From IMG/VR virus record IMGVR_UViG_3300044630_003091, positions 1 to 49,308 of that record: a stretch of 49,308 bases of DNA. One strand, 5' to 3'. The stretch is from a virus. Under the pieces are notes generated by a model. The model saw nothing but the letters and a program-made list of their open reading frames with translations. It was not told the DNA's origin and searched no databases. Every line of letters begins with the position of its first letter. The first letter of the stretch is position 1. The position numbers and the translations under genes were made by a program. This document shows positions 9,801 through 17,890 of this stretch, piece by piece.

Positions 9801-11432
9801 GGTGCAATCCCAGTGGTTCCACCATCTACATGGTTCCAAGATCCAAAACTAACTGGGCCTATGCCACTAACTGTAGACGACGAAGGCCGCGTATTTGGCC
9901 ACATCGCAGCATGGCATGTCAACCACATTGGCATGACTGCTGGCACTAAGCCTCCCAAGAGCAAGAGCCGCTACGCGTATTTCCACACTGGCGTTGTCCG
10001 TGCCGACGACGGTAAGGATTACCCAGTCGGTCAATTGACACTAGCAGGCGGACACGCATCATTGAACGCAAATGCAATCGACGCGGCTCGCCACTATGAC
10101 GACACCGGTTCAGCGATCGCAGACGTTCACGCAGGTGAAGACGCATACGGCATCTGGGTTGCTGGATCTCTTAGATCTAATGCGTCACCAGAGCAAGTAC
10201 GTGCGCTTCGTGCATCTGCTCCATCAGGCGACTGGCGCCCAATCGGCGGCTCTCTCGAGCTCGTTGCTGTTTGTCAGGTAAACGTTCCTGGATTCCCAAT
10301 CGCACGCGCACGCGTTGCGTCTGGTCAAGTGTACGCTCTCGTTGCCGCTGGTGCTCAAGTACTTGCAAAGATGAAGAATGATCCGCTTGCAGAACTCACA
10401 CAGCGTATTGCAACTCTTGAAGCTGGCGGAAAAGATGAGCTTGCTGCAAAAGCAGAAGATGCACGCCAGCGAGTCAAAGGCACTTCGTTATCTTTGCCAG
10501 AAGAAAATAGCGATGCGCTAATTGCGACAGCAAGAGAGCTTTCAGATCGAGTTCGTGTAGCTGACTACGAGTCATTGGGCTACATCTCGATGAAGGACCG
10601 TAAGAAGCTTGCTAAAGAAGGCAAGGCACTTCCAGACGGTTCATACCCGATCAGCAACGAGTCAGATCTTAAGAATGCGATTCAAGCATACGGAAGATCG
10701 AAGCCTTCTCGTAGAGCCGCAGTTCGCCGTCACATTATGAAAAAAGCACGCGCAATGGACAAGGCAGACCTGATCCCTGAAAAGTGGAAGTCTGCGTCGA
10801 TTATTGACGAAGAGGCACAAGCGCTGCGAGAGTACACAATTCAGCTCAAGGAGGGGCTTCTGGCAGTGAAAACTGAAAACACAGAAGCAGTTACAGAAAA
10901 GGCAGTTTTGGCCGCTGGAGCAAAGTATATCTCCGGTAAGAACCAACCTCGTGACGCCAAGGGCAAGTTTCGCCAAGTACTAGCAAGAATCAAGCAAGAC
11001 CTTGGAGACAGCGGTCTTCAAAACGTTGTTGAAAAAGTCCAAGAGGCAGAAAACCTAGACGACGCTGGTAACTATGACGCGGCTGTCCAAGCAGCTATTG
11101 ACCTTATGGCAATCTTTAAGGGGCTAGATACAGGGTCTTTAAACCCACAATCAGTTGAAAACGTTAGAAAAGCGGCAGCTCAGTTAGGTACTGCAATCGC
11201 AAACCTTCCGTTGCCGTTCGATCAACAGTCGCAGAAAGTCCGCTACACCGACTTGCCACCTGTCCTCCGAGATCTTATCGAAGACATGATCGAAAAGGTA
11301 GAAGAAAAGATTGGCGTCGAAGATGCCAATGAAGCAACTAAGTCGCTAAAGAACTACATGTCTGGCGGAGACGTCTACTCACAAAGTGAAGTTTCCGGCG
11401 AAATGTCCAAAATGATGAGACTATTGACGTAA
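6855..11432 (+). CDS. Capsid maturation protease within a 1525-residue multidomain head protein
   Basis: Start ATG overlaps the previous stop (ATGA). Domains in order: an N-terminal block near 95-180 (WRKKHDRGGT, YFPRHEVDKK, GRIAWALWGGDA) shared with other phage head proteins; a KOW/SH3-like strand-rich segment near 352-420 (GSRVVVGGD, VTVKFDDGTT); a block near 677-735 (YWLYGRGALKIRW, YCSLRH, GVWPGSKY) found next to actinophage proteases; the protease proper near 785-940 (GDGRRFDKGSITYRDLPLPL, GHDGSVVVGRID, RGVSADLD, HARVMAVTIVPKPAF), with His near 832 and Ser near 881 as likely catalytic residues; the usual C-terminal companion region near 990-1170 (GHIAAWHVNH, GIWVAGSLR, SGDWRPIGGSLELV, NVPGFPIARA); a basic block near 1245-1320 (ALPDGSYPI, RRHIMKKARA); and a helical tail after 1345. 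It processes capsid and scaffold during head maturation. The length is several times that of a stand-alone protease, implying fusion of normally separate modules. Confidence 0.88.
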   Translation: MIVKVFGQCKNFALFTDGSNAVVIDTRTGMVENVGALSSLSSIMQWDQGASSVEEMYTDLAHGALADLSIETVVASGRMYTVPKAVQEEAKRALEWRKKHDRGGTPVGLNTARTLAKGGQVGIEKIRHIAKYFPRHEVDKKASGYRPGQDGFPSNGRIAWALWGGDAAWRWSRQIVERDNNAKKAMKASASGNDYAVEFSAYEADLKAFKAAQEAATDEDAPAFIARVRDTDESIDRLYMISVDGNLSVWDDLGWDDLGQVDTDISTMDLTLDSAQSSKDSRHIFLDVDSALVLSAHFQQHPFNSVKIEDLDPEEHSLISSAADEIDWELVDRAIVAAGEEEDAQDGNYTPKERAANAKKQVRDKNGRFAAMGSRVVVGGDASKTGNITRIDPGTGSVTVKFDDGTTQNVPGNSTEKAEDFKGTAITPEDTYTPLDTSGILGEPRVPSDRPNARIPGTLPPLTPDQLQKVLYDYPAWVKSQRDAFGTGNKPTPPPQQSTSEIKAKYEKKLKKDKDYTPSYDDYREHPLFKNLFSNYRGKGPIVSAAEQPSSSQGAGAPLTPDTSDVQPMYLALVSPDDPSAVMDLISIIPASENSTAPTVFKRVDGKWNEDQEILSDLTSATPPPVVPLHGEVYVEVLSQVDQSSGEAPSETEPLVAVGVEGGLDRNRGQAEKLRRYWLYGRGALKIRWNTPGDWTRCYKQLAKYMGPRAKGYCSLRHKEATGVWPGSKYNVGKRNIKASAAYDNAFIATEDEFIAKAYMKAAADSARERVLLASGAYEINGNTESAGSKFVIPLVIPEGMESGDGRRFDKGSITYRDLPLPLLWQIKTGSGHDGSVVVGRIDHMERTDDGIGNAYGTFDTGAYGREAERLVREKILRGVSADLDQFEAKEKKKPKKKTEAGDISEDDEEMIGGDKIHISHARVMAVTIVPKPAFQECGIFIEEPVYALDEEEGQEMVPDGIYVEDMDEFEAQSIVACGILAGAIPVVPPSTWFQDPKLTGPMPLTVDDEGRVFGHIAAWHVNHIGMTAGTKPPKSKSRYAYFHTGVVRADDGKDYPVGQLTLAGGHASLNANAIDAARHYDDTGSAIADVHAGEDAYGIWVAGSLRSNASPEQVRALRASAPSGDWRPIGGSLELVAVCQVNVPGFPIARARVASGQVYALVAAGAQVLAKMKNDPLAELTQRIATLEAGGKDELAAKAEDARQRVKGTSLSLPEENSDALIATARELSDRVRVADYESLGYISMKDRKKLAKEGKALPDGSYPISNESDLKNAIQAYGRSKPSRRAAVRRHIMKKARAMDKADLIPEKWKSASIIDEEAQALREYTIQLKEGLLAVKTENTEAVTEKAVLAAGAKYISGKNQPRDAKGKFRQVLARIKQDLGDSGLQNVVEKVQEAENLDDAGNYDAAVQAAIDLMAIFKGLDTGSLNPQSVENVRKAAAQLGTAIANLPLPFDQQSQKVRYTDLPPVLRDLIEDMIEKVEEKIGVEDANEATKSLKNYMSGGDVYSQSEVSGEMSKMMRLLT

Positions 11433-11452
11433 TCTACGTTTGATAATATAAA
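11424..11452 (+). promoter_or_regulatory. Probable promoter for the major capsid gene
   Basis: TTGACG at 11424-11429 and TATAAA at 11447-11452 are separated by 17 nt, a good sigma-70-type arrangement. An overlapping extended -10-like element TGATAATAT lies at 11441-11449. The capsid start is about 105 nt downstream, leaving a structured leader. This would allow capsid protein to be made at a higher level than the upstream head proteins. Confidence 0.5.
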
Positions 11453-11511
11453 CAACAGGTGAGTGCCTTCGTGTGAAAATCACAAAGTCCCTTTCCCTGG
11501 ACAGAAACCCA

Positions 11512-11534
11512 GATAAGTTCAAAGGGAACTTATC
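11512..11534 (+). promoter_or_regulatory. Leader hairpin upstream of the capsid gene
   Basis: GATAAGTTC at 11512-11520 pairs perfectly with GAACTTATC at 11526-11534 around a 5-nt loop, ending 14 nt before the Shine-Dalgarno sequence. Smaller hairpins precede it: TGTGA/TCACA at 11472-11484 and GTCC/GGAC near 11487-11502. There is no U-run, so mRNA stabilisation or translation control is more likely than termination. Confidence 0.45.
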
Positions 11535-11558
11535 GTTACTGCTTCCCGAGGAGGGACA

Positions 11559-13382
11559 GTGGACCGTATCAAGCAAATGCTCGACACGATTACTGAGCTT
11601 ACAGACGAACAAGTTTCGGAACTGCAAGCCGATATCATGACCGAGTTTGAAACAGTCGAAGGTTCAGATCCAACACCAGATTCAGTCGATGCCATGACTC
11701 AACTGGCCGACATGCTTGACGTCGTTCGTGACGAAGCTAAGCGTCGTGAGGCAGTCTCGCAAGAGCTCGCAACACGCGCTAGCGAAGCCGCGATGCGCGT
11801 TAAGGGTGACGGTACAGAAGAGCCGATGACAGAAGACATGGAAGAAGCTCCAGCCGAAGAAGAGGCTCCTGAGGAAGAAGTTCCAATGGAAGCTGACGAC
11901 GAGGAAGAAGAGAAGAAGACCATGTTCGCGACCGATGAGGCAGTTGAACCTGAACTAGAGACAACAACAACAACAACAGCAGAAGCAGAAGCAGCCGTCG
12001 AGGCACCAGCAGAAGCAGAAGCAAGCACACAAGAAATCACAATTGCTCCCGAGGTGGAGCAGGAAGGTCAGGAGGCACCAACAATGACTGCCGCCGCACA
12101 TGAAGAGGGTCAGGACGTTTCGTTCCAGGCTCCCGCTGACCGTGCTCCAATCCAGGTTCGCGAAGCAGCTCCGGTGGTTATCACCGCAGGTGCAGACATT
12201 CCTGGCTACACAGCCGGTGCAGAAATGAGCAATTCAACCGATATTGCTGAAGCTATGGTCTCCCGCTTGCACGGTCTTCGCCGTGTAAAGGGTGGCGATG
12301 GTGAACAGCACATCGTTGCATCACTAACAACCAAATACCCAGAGTCACGCGTTCTTACGCAGGACACCGAGTCTAACATCGCCAAGATCAAGGCAGTTGC
12401 TTCTCCGGAAGCACTGATCGCGTCTGGTGGTCACAGCACTCCATTCGAAGTCAAGTACGACATCTTTGGTTTTGGTACAACTGACAGAGCCATTCGTGAC
12501 TCACTCCCACGCTTTGCGGCTGACCGTGGCGGTATTCGCTACATTCTGCCTCCAGTGTTGAGTGACTACGGCAATGCTGTCGGTGTATGGACAAACGCAA
12601 CAGACACCAACCCAGGTACAGACGTTAAGTCAAGCCTTACCATCACAGCTGCAACTGAGACAACCGTCGCTACCGACGCTGTTACATTGCAACTCCAGTT
12701 TGGTAACTTGATGACACGCGCTTACCCAGAGTTGGTTGCACGTCATAACGAGCTTGCTCTCATCCAGCACGCACGTGAAGCTGAGCAGTATATCGCTGGC
12801 AAGATCTCCGATGCATCAACGGCTATTACGTCGTCGAGCCTCATCGGTGTTGCTCGTGACTTCCTCGTTCAGGTTGGCCGCGCAGCTACAGCGTACCGCT
12901 CACGTCATCGTCTTGATCCTGCACAGCAGCTCAAGGTTATCGCACCATCCTGGATCAAGGATGCAATGCGCGCTGACCTCGTCTTGTCTATGCCTGGTGA
13001 CAGCACATTGAATGTTGCTGACGCAGAAATCGACGGATATCTTGCAGCTCGTGGTGTTAGCATCACGTTCTCGCTCGACCTCGACGTTTTCGGCGCACAG
13101 AGCAGCGGAGCAATGCTTGAATTCCCTGACACATTCTCATGGTACATGTTCGCAGAAGGAACATTCTTGTTCCTCGACGGCGGCACATTGGACCTCGGAA
13201 TCATCCGTGACTCTACTCTCGTAGGAACCAACGATTACAAGATGTTCGTTGAAACCTTTGAAGGTATTGCCAAGGTTGGTATTGAGTCAATCAAGGTTAC
13301 ATCAACCATCAGTGTTAACGGTGTGGCAGCAGCCCTCCGCGACACAACAGGTGGTGCAACAGCAGCTGCGATCGAATACTGA
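11559..13382 (+). CDS. Major capsid protein with acidic N-terminal scaffold-like domain
   Basis: GTG start preceded by a strong ribosome site (GAGGAGGGA, 11548-11556). The 607-residue product begins with about 190 residues of predicted helix and low complexity, rich in Glu, Ala and Thr, with a (ACA)n-type tract encoding consecutive threonines; this looks like an internal scaffold (delta domain) that the upstream protease would remove. The rest matches the HK97-fold capsid family of actinophages: IPGYTAGAEMS, a long helix around RHNELALIQHAREAEQYI, then ALEFPDTF-like C-terminal strands (MLEFPDTFSWYMFAEGTFLF) and GGTLDLGIIRD. The HK97 fold is inferred from family resemblance and position directly after the protease. 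Residues upstream of the capsid domain are hydrophilic and unlike the neighbouring genes in composition. Confidence 0.9.
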   Translation: MDRIKQMLDTITELTDEQVSELQADIMTEFETVEGSDPTPDSVDAMTQLADMLDVVRDEAKRREAVSQELATRASEAAMRVKGDGTEEPMTEDMEEAPAEEEAPEEEVPMEADDEEEEKKTMFATDEAVEPELETTTTTTAEAEAAVEAPAEAEASTQEITIAPEVEQEGQEAPTMTAAAHEEGQDVSFQAPADRAPIQVREAAPVVITAGADIPGYTAGAEMSNSTDIAEAMVSRLHGLRRVKGGDGEQHIVASLTTKYPESRVLTQDTESNIAKIKAVASPEALIASGGHSTPFEVKYDIFGFGTTDRAIRDSLPRFAADRGGIRYILPPVLSDYGNAVGVWTNATDTNPGTDVKSSLTITAATETTVATDAVTLQLQFGNLMTRAYPELVARHNELALIQHAREAEQYIAGKISDASTAITSSSLIGVARDFLVQVGRAATAYRSRHRLDPAQQLKVIAPSWIKDAMRADLVLSMPGDSTLNVADAEIDGYLAARGVSITFSLDLDVFGAQSSGAMLEFPDTFSWYMFAEGTFLFLDGGTLDLGIIRDSTLVGTNDYKMFVETFEGIAKVGIESIKVTSTISVNGVAAALRDTTGGATAAAIEY

Positions 13383-13404
13383 TCCAGTCACTAATACTCG
13401 TTGC

Positions 13405-13432
13405 GGGGGCCGCTCAGAAATGGGCGGCCTCC
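13405..13432 (+). terminator. GC-rich hairpin after the capsid gene
   Basis: GGGGGCCGC (13405-13413) pairs with GCGGCCTCC (13424-13432), nine pairs with one G-U, around a 10-nt loop. It lies 22 nt after the capsid stop and is not followed by a U-run, so it may be a weak attenuator or an RNA-stabilising 3' structure that keeps capsid mRNA more abundant than downstream message. Confidence 0.4.
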
Positions 13433-13479
13433 AATACGACTACACACGTGCAATCAACAAATAGGTAAGGAACCTAAAC

Positions 13480-14355
13480 ATGGCATTTACAGGAGTATTT
13501 ACAGCACCTAAAATCGTGCCTTCGGCGTTCGGTCTATTTGACGTAGTTAAGCCTGATACTCGCTCAAAGGAAGACCAATGGGTCCGCGGTTTTTCACAAG
13601 AGTGGAACACTGGCATTTATTCTGCAAAGAATTGGGACGACACAGATACCACTTCTTATACTGTTGCCTCCAATGCGACCCCTACTCGCTACGACGAAAT
13701 CAAACCATTTTTTATCGAGGTTGAGGAGTATCGCTCAACACTAGGACTGCTTGGAGTTGACCACATTGAGCGCGTCAAACTTCAACTTGACGGAATTACG
13801 CAAAAAGCGATCGAAACAGAGCTCTGGGACGGTACTGTTCGTATTGGCGAGACCCATGCAAATCGAGCACTAGTTAGCCCTGAAGCGACTATTCTTAACA
13901 GCGGAACAGCGCTATCTCCGCGCCGCGCGCTAGCACTTCTAGAGCATACAATCGCAACAGCATCTCCTTGTGGAGAGCAAGGTATCATTCATATGACTCG
14001 TGATACCGCATCGTTACTTTCAAGTAACAGCCAAATGCTTTTCCATGAAGCTGGTAAAGATCATCTTCAGACAATGGGTGGAACCCCCGTAGTCGTCGGT
14101 TCTGGCTACACTGGCGCGGGTCCAACGGACGCTGCCGGTGACACAGAGACGCCAACAGGCACAAACAAATGGATGTACGCCACCGGTACTGTCAAGGTTG
14201 TCCTTGGCGATATCGATGTCGTCACTGACACTCTGTCGCAGGGCTACGATGTGTCAGGCAACCAAAACGACATGCGTCTCAAAGCAATCCGCCCAGCTGC
14301 GGTTTACTTCGATACGTCAATTCACCTGGCTATCAGGGTCGATTTGACCGCGTAA
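13480..14355 (+). CDS. Capsid-like structural protein downstream of the major capsid gene
   Basis: A 291-residue protein with ATG start and AAGGAACC ribosome site. It resembles a conserved actinophage structural protein: IKPFFIEVEEYRST, a helical stretch QLDGITQKAIETELWDG, ASPCGEQGIIHMTRDTAS, then VVVGSGYTGAGPT, WMYATGTVKVVLGD and a C-terminal LKAIRPAAVYFDT. Strand-rich C-terminal half and the helix plus strand order are compatible with an HK97-like or capsid-accessory fold, but the exact role (second capsid subunit, vertex or decoration protein) cannot be decided from sequence. Position between capsid and tail tube genes supports a virion role. Confidence 0.65.
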   Translation: MAFTGVFTAPKIVPSAFGLFDVVKPDTRSKEDQWVRGFSQEWNTGIYSAKNWDDTDTTSYTVASNATPTRYDEIKPFFIEVEEYRSTLGLLGVDHIERVKLQLDGITQKAIETELWDGTVRIGETHANRALVSPEATILNSGTALSPRRALALLEHTIATASPCGEQGIIHMTRDTASLLSSNSQMLFHEAGKDHLQTMGGTPVVVGSGYTGAGPTDAAGDTETPTGTNKWMYATGTVKVVLGDIDVVTDTLSQGYDVSGNQNDMRLKAIRPAAVYFDTSIHLAIRVDLTA

Positions 14356-14414
14356 AATAGACATAGACATTGACGCAGACAAACCCAAATATTCCAACAA
14401 GGAGAAAAGCTTAA

Positions 14415-15464
14415 ATGGCAACTCAAGACTACGCCGCCAGCATTCAGGGTGTGTCAATTCGTGTGACACGTCTCGACGCAGCCGGCAACATGCTTACAGA
14501 TCCAGGCGACAGCTACACGACAAACGGCTTTATGCGTATGTCGTTCACGCCTGAATACGAAGAAGGCGATGAAATCGTCGAAAAGGCAGCAAACGGAACC
14601 GTATGTGTTTCGTACCGTGCACCTGACACATTGAAGAGAGTGACTCTTGAAGTCGCTATCTGCGAACCAGACCCAGAACTTACTCAGCTTATGTCCGGTG
14701 GACTTTTGCTTCGTAAGAACCTTGGAACATTCGCTGCACCAGATCGCAAGAGCGTTGGCTGGTCTTCACCAAACATTGGTGACGATCCATCAGGTTTCGG
14801 TGTTGCAATCGAGTGCTGGTCGTTCGCTGTCAAAGACGGCAAGCGCGCTGCGACTCTTCCGTACTTCCACTGGGTATTCCCGTACTGCCGCCTTCGTCTT
14901 ACAGGCGATCGTGTCATTGAAAACGGTATGCTTGCGACAACATTTGAAGGCTACGGAATCGGCAATAGCTTGTTTGGGTCCGGCCTTGATGAGCGTTGGG
15001 AGTTCCCACTCGCCGTTGAGCGTCCATACTCGTACGCACGTACAACATGGGCACCGACAGGCCGTAAGGGCTTCTACGAATGGCACGGCGACCTCTCGAA
15101 GACAATTTCAAACAGCCAACGCACAGGTTCAACAGCAACACTTACAACGTCAACAGCTCACGGTTTCCGTGTTGGTGACAGCGTGACAATTTCTGGCACA
15201 AATGGAAACCCAGCACTTGAAGGAACATACACAATTGCAAGTGTTCCAACAACGACAACATTTACCTACACCACGGCAACAAGCGGAACAATTACTTCTG
15301 CTGCTGACACTGGTACGGCACTTGTCGAGGCAGGCTCTTGGACAGTCGACGACTTCCTGTCGCAGGGATCAACAACTGAGACCAACATTCCAGGTGCTTC
15401 TGACTTCAACGAAGATGAGGACATTGACTTCATCATCGCTTCGACAGAAGATCCAGCCTCTTAG
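14415..15464 (+). CDS. Major tail tube protein with a grafted beta-domain
   Basis: ATG start with AAGGAG ribosome site (14399-14404). The first about 225 of 349 residues match actinophage major tail proteins: IQGVSIRVTRLDAAGNM, FTPEYEEGDEIVEKAANGTVC, DTLKRVTLEVAICEPDPELTQLMSGG, and a central block ending in RWEFPLAVERPY. The protein polymerises into the tail tube. Residues about 229-305 carry an extra beta-sandwich-like module (TLTTSTAHGFRVGDSVTISG, TYTIASVPTTTTFTYT) that also occurs in three other tail genes of this window; on a tube subunit it would be displayed on the outside of the tail. The C-terminal tail is acidic (NEDEDIDF). Confidence 0.82.
   Translation: MATQDYAASIQGVSIRVTRLDAAGNMLTDPGDSYTTNGFMRMSFTPEYEEGDEIVEKAANGTVCVSYRAPDTLKRVTLEVAICEPDPELTQLMSGGLLLRKNLGTFAAPDRKSVGWSSPNIGDDPSGFGVAIECWSFAVKDGKRAATLPYFHWVFPYCRLRLTGDRVIENGMLATTFEGYGIGNSLFGSGLDERWEFPLAVERPYSYARTTWAPTGRKGFYEWHGDLSKTISNSQRTGSTATLTTSTAHGFRVGDSVTISGTNGNPALEGTYTIASVPTTTTFTYTTATSGTITSAADTGTALVEAGSWTVDDFLSQGSTTETNIPGASDFNEDEDIDFIIASTEDPAS
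15103..15330 (+). repeat. FCCH-like tail module, copy 1 (tail tube)
   Basis: Encodes about 75 residues with ATLTTSTAHGF, GDSVTISG and TYTIASVPTTTTFTYT. Automated pipelines often label this phage module as ubiquitin-activating-enzyme FCCH-like. It is the most diverged of the four copies, but clearly the same domain. Confidence 0.7.
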
Positions 15465-15482
15465 TAAAAATACGCTTGTATT

Positions 15483-15524
15483 GAGCGGCGTGCCTTCGGT
15501 ATAGAATTACCAGGTGCGCCGCTC
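15483..15524 (+). terminator. Long-range hairpin between tail tube and adaptor genes
   Basis: GAGCGGCG (15483-15490) pairs perfectly with CGCCGCTC (15517-15524), with one more T-A pair outside. The 26-nt loop contains TAGAAT at 15502-15507, a -10-like element seen ahead of other tail genes. No U-run follows. It could attenuate transcription after the highly expressed tube gene, or hide or expose the internal promoter-like element. Confidence 0.4.
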
Positions 15525-15554
15525 AGTGCGTATATACGAGAAGTACGAGGAAGT

Positions 15555-16919
15555 ATGACGAATCTGTGGGTCACACCAGAAGAACTCGGCGACTACGCTG
15601 AGTCTGAATTTGCGTATGAGGCTGCTAAGTCTGCGTCGAACCTGTTGTGGTCACTGTCAGGTAGAAAGTACAGTGGAATCACGACAGTGACAGAGCGGTA
15701 CGTCTGCGCCTCGCGGCGTTATCGCTACGGCTCATCTATCCGCAATAGCAACGCTGAGCTGATCAACGGCGAAATATATAACATTCCGTCGAGCGACGTC
15801 GACTTTTACTACGACATTACGTCTGATGGAACAGCACAGTCTGCTCGTCTTCGTCTTCGTGGTAGACCAGTAACAAAGATCCACTCGATTAGAAACCGTG
15901 TTGGCAAGCTGATCAGTCCTAGTATGTATTACTTAGTAGATCACTCTACGATTCAGGCAGTTGCCGGTGTTCCATGGACGCCTTGCGATGTTGAAGTTAC
16001 GTATACGTATGGCGTTGAGCCGCCAACACTTGGAAAAATGGCCGCAAGAACTTTAGCTATCGAGTTTGCCAAACTTTGGTCTGGATCAGACGATTGTGCG
16101 CTGCCACAACGTGTCACATCTGTGTCACGCCAAGGTGTGTCATATACACTCCTCGACAGCCAGGACTTTATCGATGACATGCGCACTGGCATCTATGCAG
16201 TTGACCTCTTTTTAAAGTCCGTTAATCCAGACAAAGCGCGTGCAAAAGCAAGAGTGTTTACTCCTGATATTCCGCGCGCTCGTCGCTACAATCCGAAAGC
16301 TCTCAAGCTCGGGCTAAGCGACCTCGACGTCAGTGTCCCCGTCGATGGTGACAAGACAATAGAAGTAACCCTTGAGTCAATTAACGCTGGATTTCTAGCT
16401 GACGAAATTGGGTGGACTCCATACTTAGTTCTTAGAAACTATGCTGAGACGTTTTCAACAACTATCACTGATTCCGTGGTTATATCAGATCCGACACCAG
16501 CAGCAAAATCGGTATCTAACAAGTCCTTAACAAGCAATGTCGCTACACTAACAACGAGCACTGCTCACGGTATTGCCGTAGGCTCTGCGATCGTAGTTGC
16601 TGGAGTCGACGCTACTTTCAATGGTAGCTACACTGTCATAGCAACGCCAACTACAACAACTCTTACCTACGCAAAGATCAACGCAAACATCGTGTCAGCA
16701 GTTGCGACTGGCACAGTCACTGCCCCGACTGACGATGTCTTAGCGCTCACTATTACGTACGAAGAAGCCCGCAAAGCTATCGGTCTAGTAGATCCAGGCA
16801 CTTACGATCTTTATGCCTCAAGAACTAATGGCGAAGAGACTGAAATTATCTACATTGGCTCTGGAAACTTAGTAGTTAAGCTTTCAGAAGACACCGCAAC
16901 CGCATACACACTAGGATAA
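15555..16919 (+). CDS. Head-to-tail adaptor (connector) protein with C-terminal beta-module
   Basis: ATG start with GAGGAAG just upstream. The first about 245 of 454 residues match actinophage head-tail adaptors: WVTPEELGDYAESEFAYEAAK with following helix, VEVTYTYGVEPPTLGKMAAR, LAIEFAKLWSGSDDCALPQR, VTSVSRQGVSYTLLDS and DDMRTGIYAVDLFLKSVNPDKA, ending SPD-like VFTPDIPRAR. It would sit below the portal and bind the tail terminator. The C-terminal about 200 residues are additional strand-rich domains; about 318-390 are the same FCCH-like module found in the tail tube protein. Usual family members stop near residue 245, so the extension is specific to this phage lineage. Confidence 0.78.
   Translation: MTNLWVTPEELGDYAESEFAYEAAKSASNLLWSLSGRKYSGITTVTERYVCASRRYRYGSSIRNSNAELINGEIYNIPSSDVDFYYDITSDGTAQSARLRLRGRPVTKIHSIRNRVGKLISPSMYYLVDHSTIQAVAGVPWTPCDVEVTYTYGVEPPTLGKMAARTLAIEFAKLWSGSDDCALPQRVTSVSRQGVSYTLLDSQDFIDDMRTGIYAVDLFLKSVNPDKARAKARVFTPDIPRARRYNPKALKLGLSDLDVSVPVDGDKTIEVTLESINAGFLADEIGWTPYLVLRNYAETFSTTITDSVVISDPTPAAKSVSNKSLTSNVATLTTSTAHGIAVGSAIVVAGVDATFNGSYTVIATPTTTTLTYAKINANIVSAVATGTVTAPTDDVLALTITYEEARKAIGLVDPGTYDLYASRTNGEETEIIYIGSGNLVVKLSEDTATAYTLG
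16510..16725 (+). repeat. FCCH-like tail module, copy 2 (adaptor)
   Basis: Encodes SNKSLTSNVATLTTSTAHGI, VVAGVDATFNGSYTV and TPTTTTLTYAKINANIVS. At DNA level 16530-16549 is identical to 28076-28095 in the distal tail gene, so these two copies separated recently or convert each other. Confidence 0.75.
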
Positions 16920-16928
16920 GACATAGTT

Positions 16929-17432
16929 ATGGGAATCGTAGATATTTCACAAGTAGATGAAGGCGCGCTCAATATTGTCGATTTTCTCGACGGTGTCCTT
17001 GAGCGTGTCGAGGCAGTGTTTCAATCATACAATGTACCGCTACCGTCGCGCAGGTATTGGACTGTAGGCCAAACTGCGATCGACTGTGAGCAGCTCGTCG
17101 TAACTCTTCTTCAAGTATATCTCGGGCCTCCTGGAGACCAAGCGTCGGCTCCCCAGCGATGCAACATGCCGCGAACAGCGGTAATGACTGTAACAATTGC
17201 AAGAGAAATCCCTGTAGTAGGCCAGAACGGACGTCCACCGTCTGCTGAAAAAATCACTGATGGTTCTAAAATTTCAGCGATTGACGCGTACGTTTTGATG
17301 AGTTCCATTAACTCACTCGACATGTGGGAATCCGGCGGGTACGGTGTTGGCGTTATTGCGACCGCCGACGTTACTCCACCCGAAGGTGGATTTCAAGTCG
17401 TCAACATGCAGTTGACAATGGCAATTCCATGA
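16929..17432 (+). CDS. Tail terminator / head-tail closure-like protein
   Basis: A 167-residue protein beginning nine nucleotides after the adaptor gene. Recognisable features of the actinophage family are LPSRRYWTVGQTAIDCEQLVV, LGPPGDQASAPQRC, RTAVMTVTIAREIPVV and a C-terminal PEGGFQVVNMQLTMAIP. Proteins of this type in the same gene position cap the tail tube or close the head-tail joint. The stop overlaps the next start (ATGA). The choice between tail terminator and stopper is uncertain. Confidence 0.65.
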   Translation: MGIVDISQVDEGALNIVDFLDGVLERVEAVFQSYNVPLPSRRYWTVGQTAIDCEQLVVTLLQVYLGPPGDQASAPQRCNMPRTAVMTVTIAREIPVVGQNGRPPSAEKITDGSKISAIDAYVLMSSINSLDMWESGGYGVGVIATADVTPPEGGFQVVNMQLTMAIP

Positions 17433-17842
17433 TCCAGCGCGGCGTCGGCCCACGCATCACAGGCGTCTTTGTCTGGAACTATCCAGAAAAAATGCACCTA
17501 CTAAAGGACCCTACTGGGCCACTAGGACAGTACCTATATAAGCGTGGCGAGGCAATTCGTATTGCTGCGATGATGCACGTAGGTAAGAACACTGGAAATC
17601 TTGCTAGATCAATGAAGCTTGAACTAAAGACAGCGGTGTATGGCCAGAACATGATTGTTGGGTCTCCGCTAAACTACGCGTACTACGTACACGAAGGTAC
17701 TCGCCCTCATATGATCCATGCAAGAGGCGGCGTATTACGCTTCTCAAAAGGCTCACGAGTTATCTACTCAAGGCAAGTCATGCATCCAGGAAGTAAGCCG
17801 CAAAAGTACCTGTCAACGTACCTTCCTCTGGTATTATTGTAA
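17429..17842 (+). CDS. HK97 gp10-like neck/tail completion protein
   Basis: The start is taken as ATG 17429, which overlaps the previous stop (ATGA); an upstream in-frame ATG at 17324 would add 35 arginine-rich residues that are an out-of-frame reading of the preceding gene. The 137-residue product has the gp10-like pattern: helix RGEAIRIAAMMHV, TGNLARSM, then GSPLNYAYYVHEGTRPHMI and a final VMHPGSKPQKYL. Family members act at the head-tail interface or in tail completion. Confidence 0.68.
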   Translation: MIQRGVGPRITGVFVWNYPEKMHLLKDPTGPLGQYLYKRGEAIRIAAMMHVGKNTGNLARSMKLELKTAVYGQNMIVGSPLNYAYYVHEGTRPHMIHARGGVLRFSKGSRVIYSRQVMHPGSKPQKYLSTYLPLVLL

Positions 17843-17848
17843 ATAGTT

Positions 17849-17863
17849 CGTGGAACCTCCACG
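17849..17863 (+). promoter_or_regulatory. Short perfect hairpin ahead of the tail chaperone gene
   Basis: CGTGGA (17849-17854) pairs with TCCACG (17858-17863) around a three-base loop in the 48-nt gap. No U-run follows. It may protect or segment the mRNA. Confidence 0.35.
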
Positions 17864-17890
17864 TAGGACGAAATTTACGGAGAAAGTAAG

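Noticed and set aside
14647-15186. Second + strand open frame inside the tail tube gene
   Set aside because: It is out of frame with the well-matched tail tube protein and has no family resemblance.
17324-17428. N-terminal extension of the gp10-like protein
   Set aside because: The extra residues are an Arg-rich out-of-frame reading of the previous gene; the ATGA overlap at 17429 is a better start.
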